DNA from: JBFFMO01 sp041390025
GTDB lineage: Bacteria; Myxococcota_A; Bradymonadia; Bradymonadales; Bradymonadaceae
Assembly (NCBI GenBank): GCA_041390025.1
Contig: JAWKQR010000008.1
Location: 62,001 to 126,000, forward strand
Direction of reading: 5' to 3'
DNA length: 64,000 nucleotides
Shown: positions 63,455 to 64,000 of the stretch, one piece after another
Layout of the letters: each line of letters opens with the position of its first letter
How positions within the stretch are numbered: position 1 is the stretch's first letter
The notes under the pieces: model-generated
The model's input: only the letters and a program-made list of their open reading frames with translations
What the model was told of the DNA's origin: nothing
The model's database searches: none
Translations under genes and position numbers: made by a program

Positions 63455-64000
63455 GCCATCGCGGCTTTGAGGCCTGCGTCGAGGTCTGCCATGAGGTCTT
63501 CGATGTCCTCGATTCCCACCGACAATCGCACCAGCCCGTCGCTGATGCCCAGTTGCTCGCGCACCGCCTGAGGCACCGATGCGTGTGTCATGATGGCCGG
63601 GTGCTCAATCAGACTCTCGACGCCCCCCAAACTTTCGGCGAGTGCGAAGATCTTGACGTTCTCGAGCAGCTTCCGAGCAGGCTCTAGGCCACCTTTCAGA
63701 AAGAACGTGATCATGCCGCCAAACCCCTTCATCTGGTCACGCGCGATCGCATGCTGTGGGTGCGACTCAAGGCCGGGATAGGTCACGCGCTCGACCGCGG
63801 GGTGGGCTTCCAAGTACTTCGCGATGGTCATCGCCGACTCGGCGTGTTGCCGCATGCGAATGTGCAGCGTCTTGACGCCGCGCAGGACCAGCCAACTGTC
63901 AAACGGCCCCGGGGTGGCGCCGATGGAATTCTGCAAAAAGCGAAGGCTGCTCGCGATCGCGTCGTCGTTCGTGATGACGATCCCGCCCACGACATCCGAA
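63451..64000 (-). CDS. Cystathionine gamma-synthase/lyase, C-terminal part (cut by window edge)
   Basis: A PLP-dependent trans-sulfuration enzyme. The last 182 residues are visible, beginning in frame at SDVVGGI of the family GHSDVVGG motif. ATPGPFDSWLVLRGVKTL, AESLGGVESLIEHPAIMTHASV and the tail LVRLSVGIEDIEDLMADL are typical. The C-terminal part cannot separate the synthase (metB) from the lyase or O-acetylhomoserine sulfhydrylase. The true start lies beyond the window. Confidence 0.9.
   Translation of the reverse strand, partial: SDVVGGIVITNDDAIASSLRFLQNSIGATPGPFDSWLVLRGVKTLHIRMRQHAESAMTIAKYLEAHPAVERVTYPGLESHPQHAIARDQMKGFGGMITFFLKGGLEPARKLLENVKIFALAESLGGVESLIEHPAIMTHASVPQAVREQLGISDGLVRLSVGIEDIEDLMADLDAGLKAAMA

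Overview
The window reads as a chromosomal segment of a Gram-negative, moderately GC-rich bacterium of the old Deltaproteobacteria (Myxococcota-like, possibly Bradymonadales). The support is the pilB-pilT-pilC-pilS-pilR/pilA arrangement with a sigma-54 activator, a MopE-type motif, a membrane-anchored Ser/Thr kinase, an ECF42-type sigma factor, and many Cys-rich lipoproteins with Asn/Thr or Asn/Ser linkers. The placement is inference. No phage, transposon, plasmid or CRISPR signature was seen.

Layout. 0-10 kb: type IV pilus locus (pilA, then pilR, pilS, pilC, pilT, pilB, all on the minus strand), interrupted by a divergent membrane protein/sulfatase-fold pair; a candidate sigma-54 promoter lies in front of pilA. 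10 kb: two identical initiator tRNA genes with a promoter and terminator. 10-19 kb: rluB-scpB-scpA-xerD on minus, and recG, a Ser/Thr kinase and priA on plus. 19-26 kb: two envelope proteins, pyrD, and the prkA-yeaH-spoVR stress operon. 26-44 kb: nth, methylmalonyl-CoA epimerase, leuS, manA, gshA, a YfcE-like phosphodiesterase, a YihY-like protein, mtnD and four Cys-rich or lipoprotein genes. 44-50 kb: one tightly packed operon of yceD, rpmF, an acyl-carrier-protein/RpiB fusion, nrdR, ribD, ribE, ribB(A), ribH, nusB and a lipoprotein. 50-58 kb: thyA-folA, an oxidoreductase, an ECF42-type sigma factor with its DGPF (YCII) partner, a TonB-dependent receptor and a lipoprotein. 58-64 kb: a nucleotidyltransferase/CDP-alcohol phosphotransferase/thioesterase operon, a lytic transglycosylase, an e(P4)-type phosphatase, and the C-terminal part of a cystathionine gamma-synthase/lyase cut by the window edge.

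Reading frames. Between about 28.9 and 54.1 kb several genes are broken by single-base insertions or deletions: leuS, a TPR lipoprotein, a Cys-rich lipoprotein start, a fibrinogen-domain lipoprotein, mtnD and the ECF sigma factor. For most of them the corrected length is a whole number of codons and fits the family. Because leuS is normally essential, much of this is probably sequence error rather than gene decay.

Most notable points: (1) an in-frame ACP-RpiB fusion; (2) two copies of a TGTCGA-N17-CGTC promoter, one before the DGPF/sigma-factor operon and one before the neighbouring oxidoreductase, which predicts a small autoregulated regulon; (3) a sigma-54 promoter at pilA; (4) a RibBA whose cyclohydrolase half lacks its Cys ligands; (5) convergent gene pairs that almost always abut or overlap at their stops.
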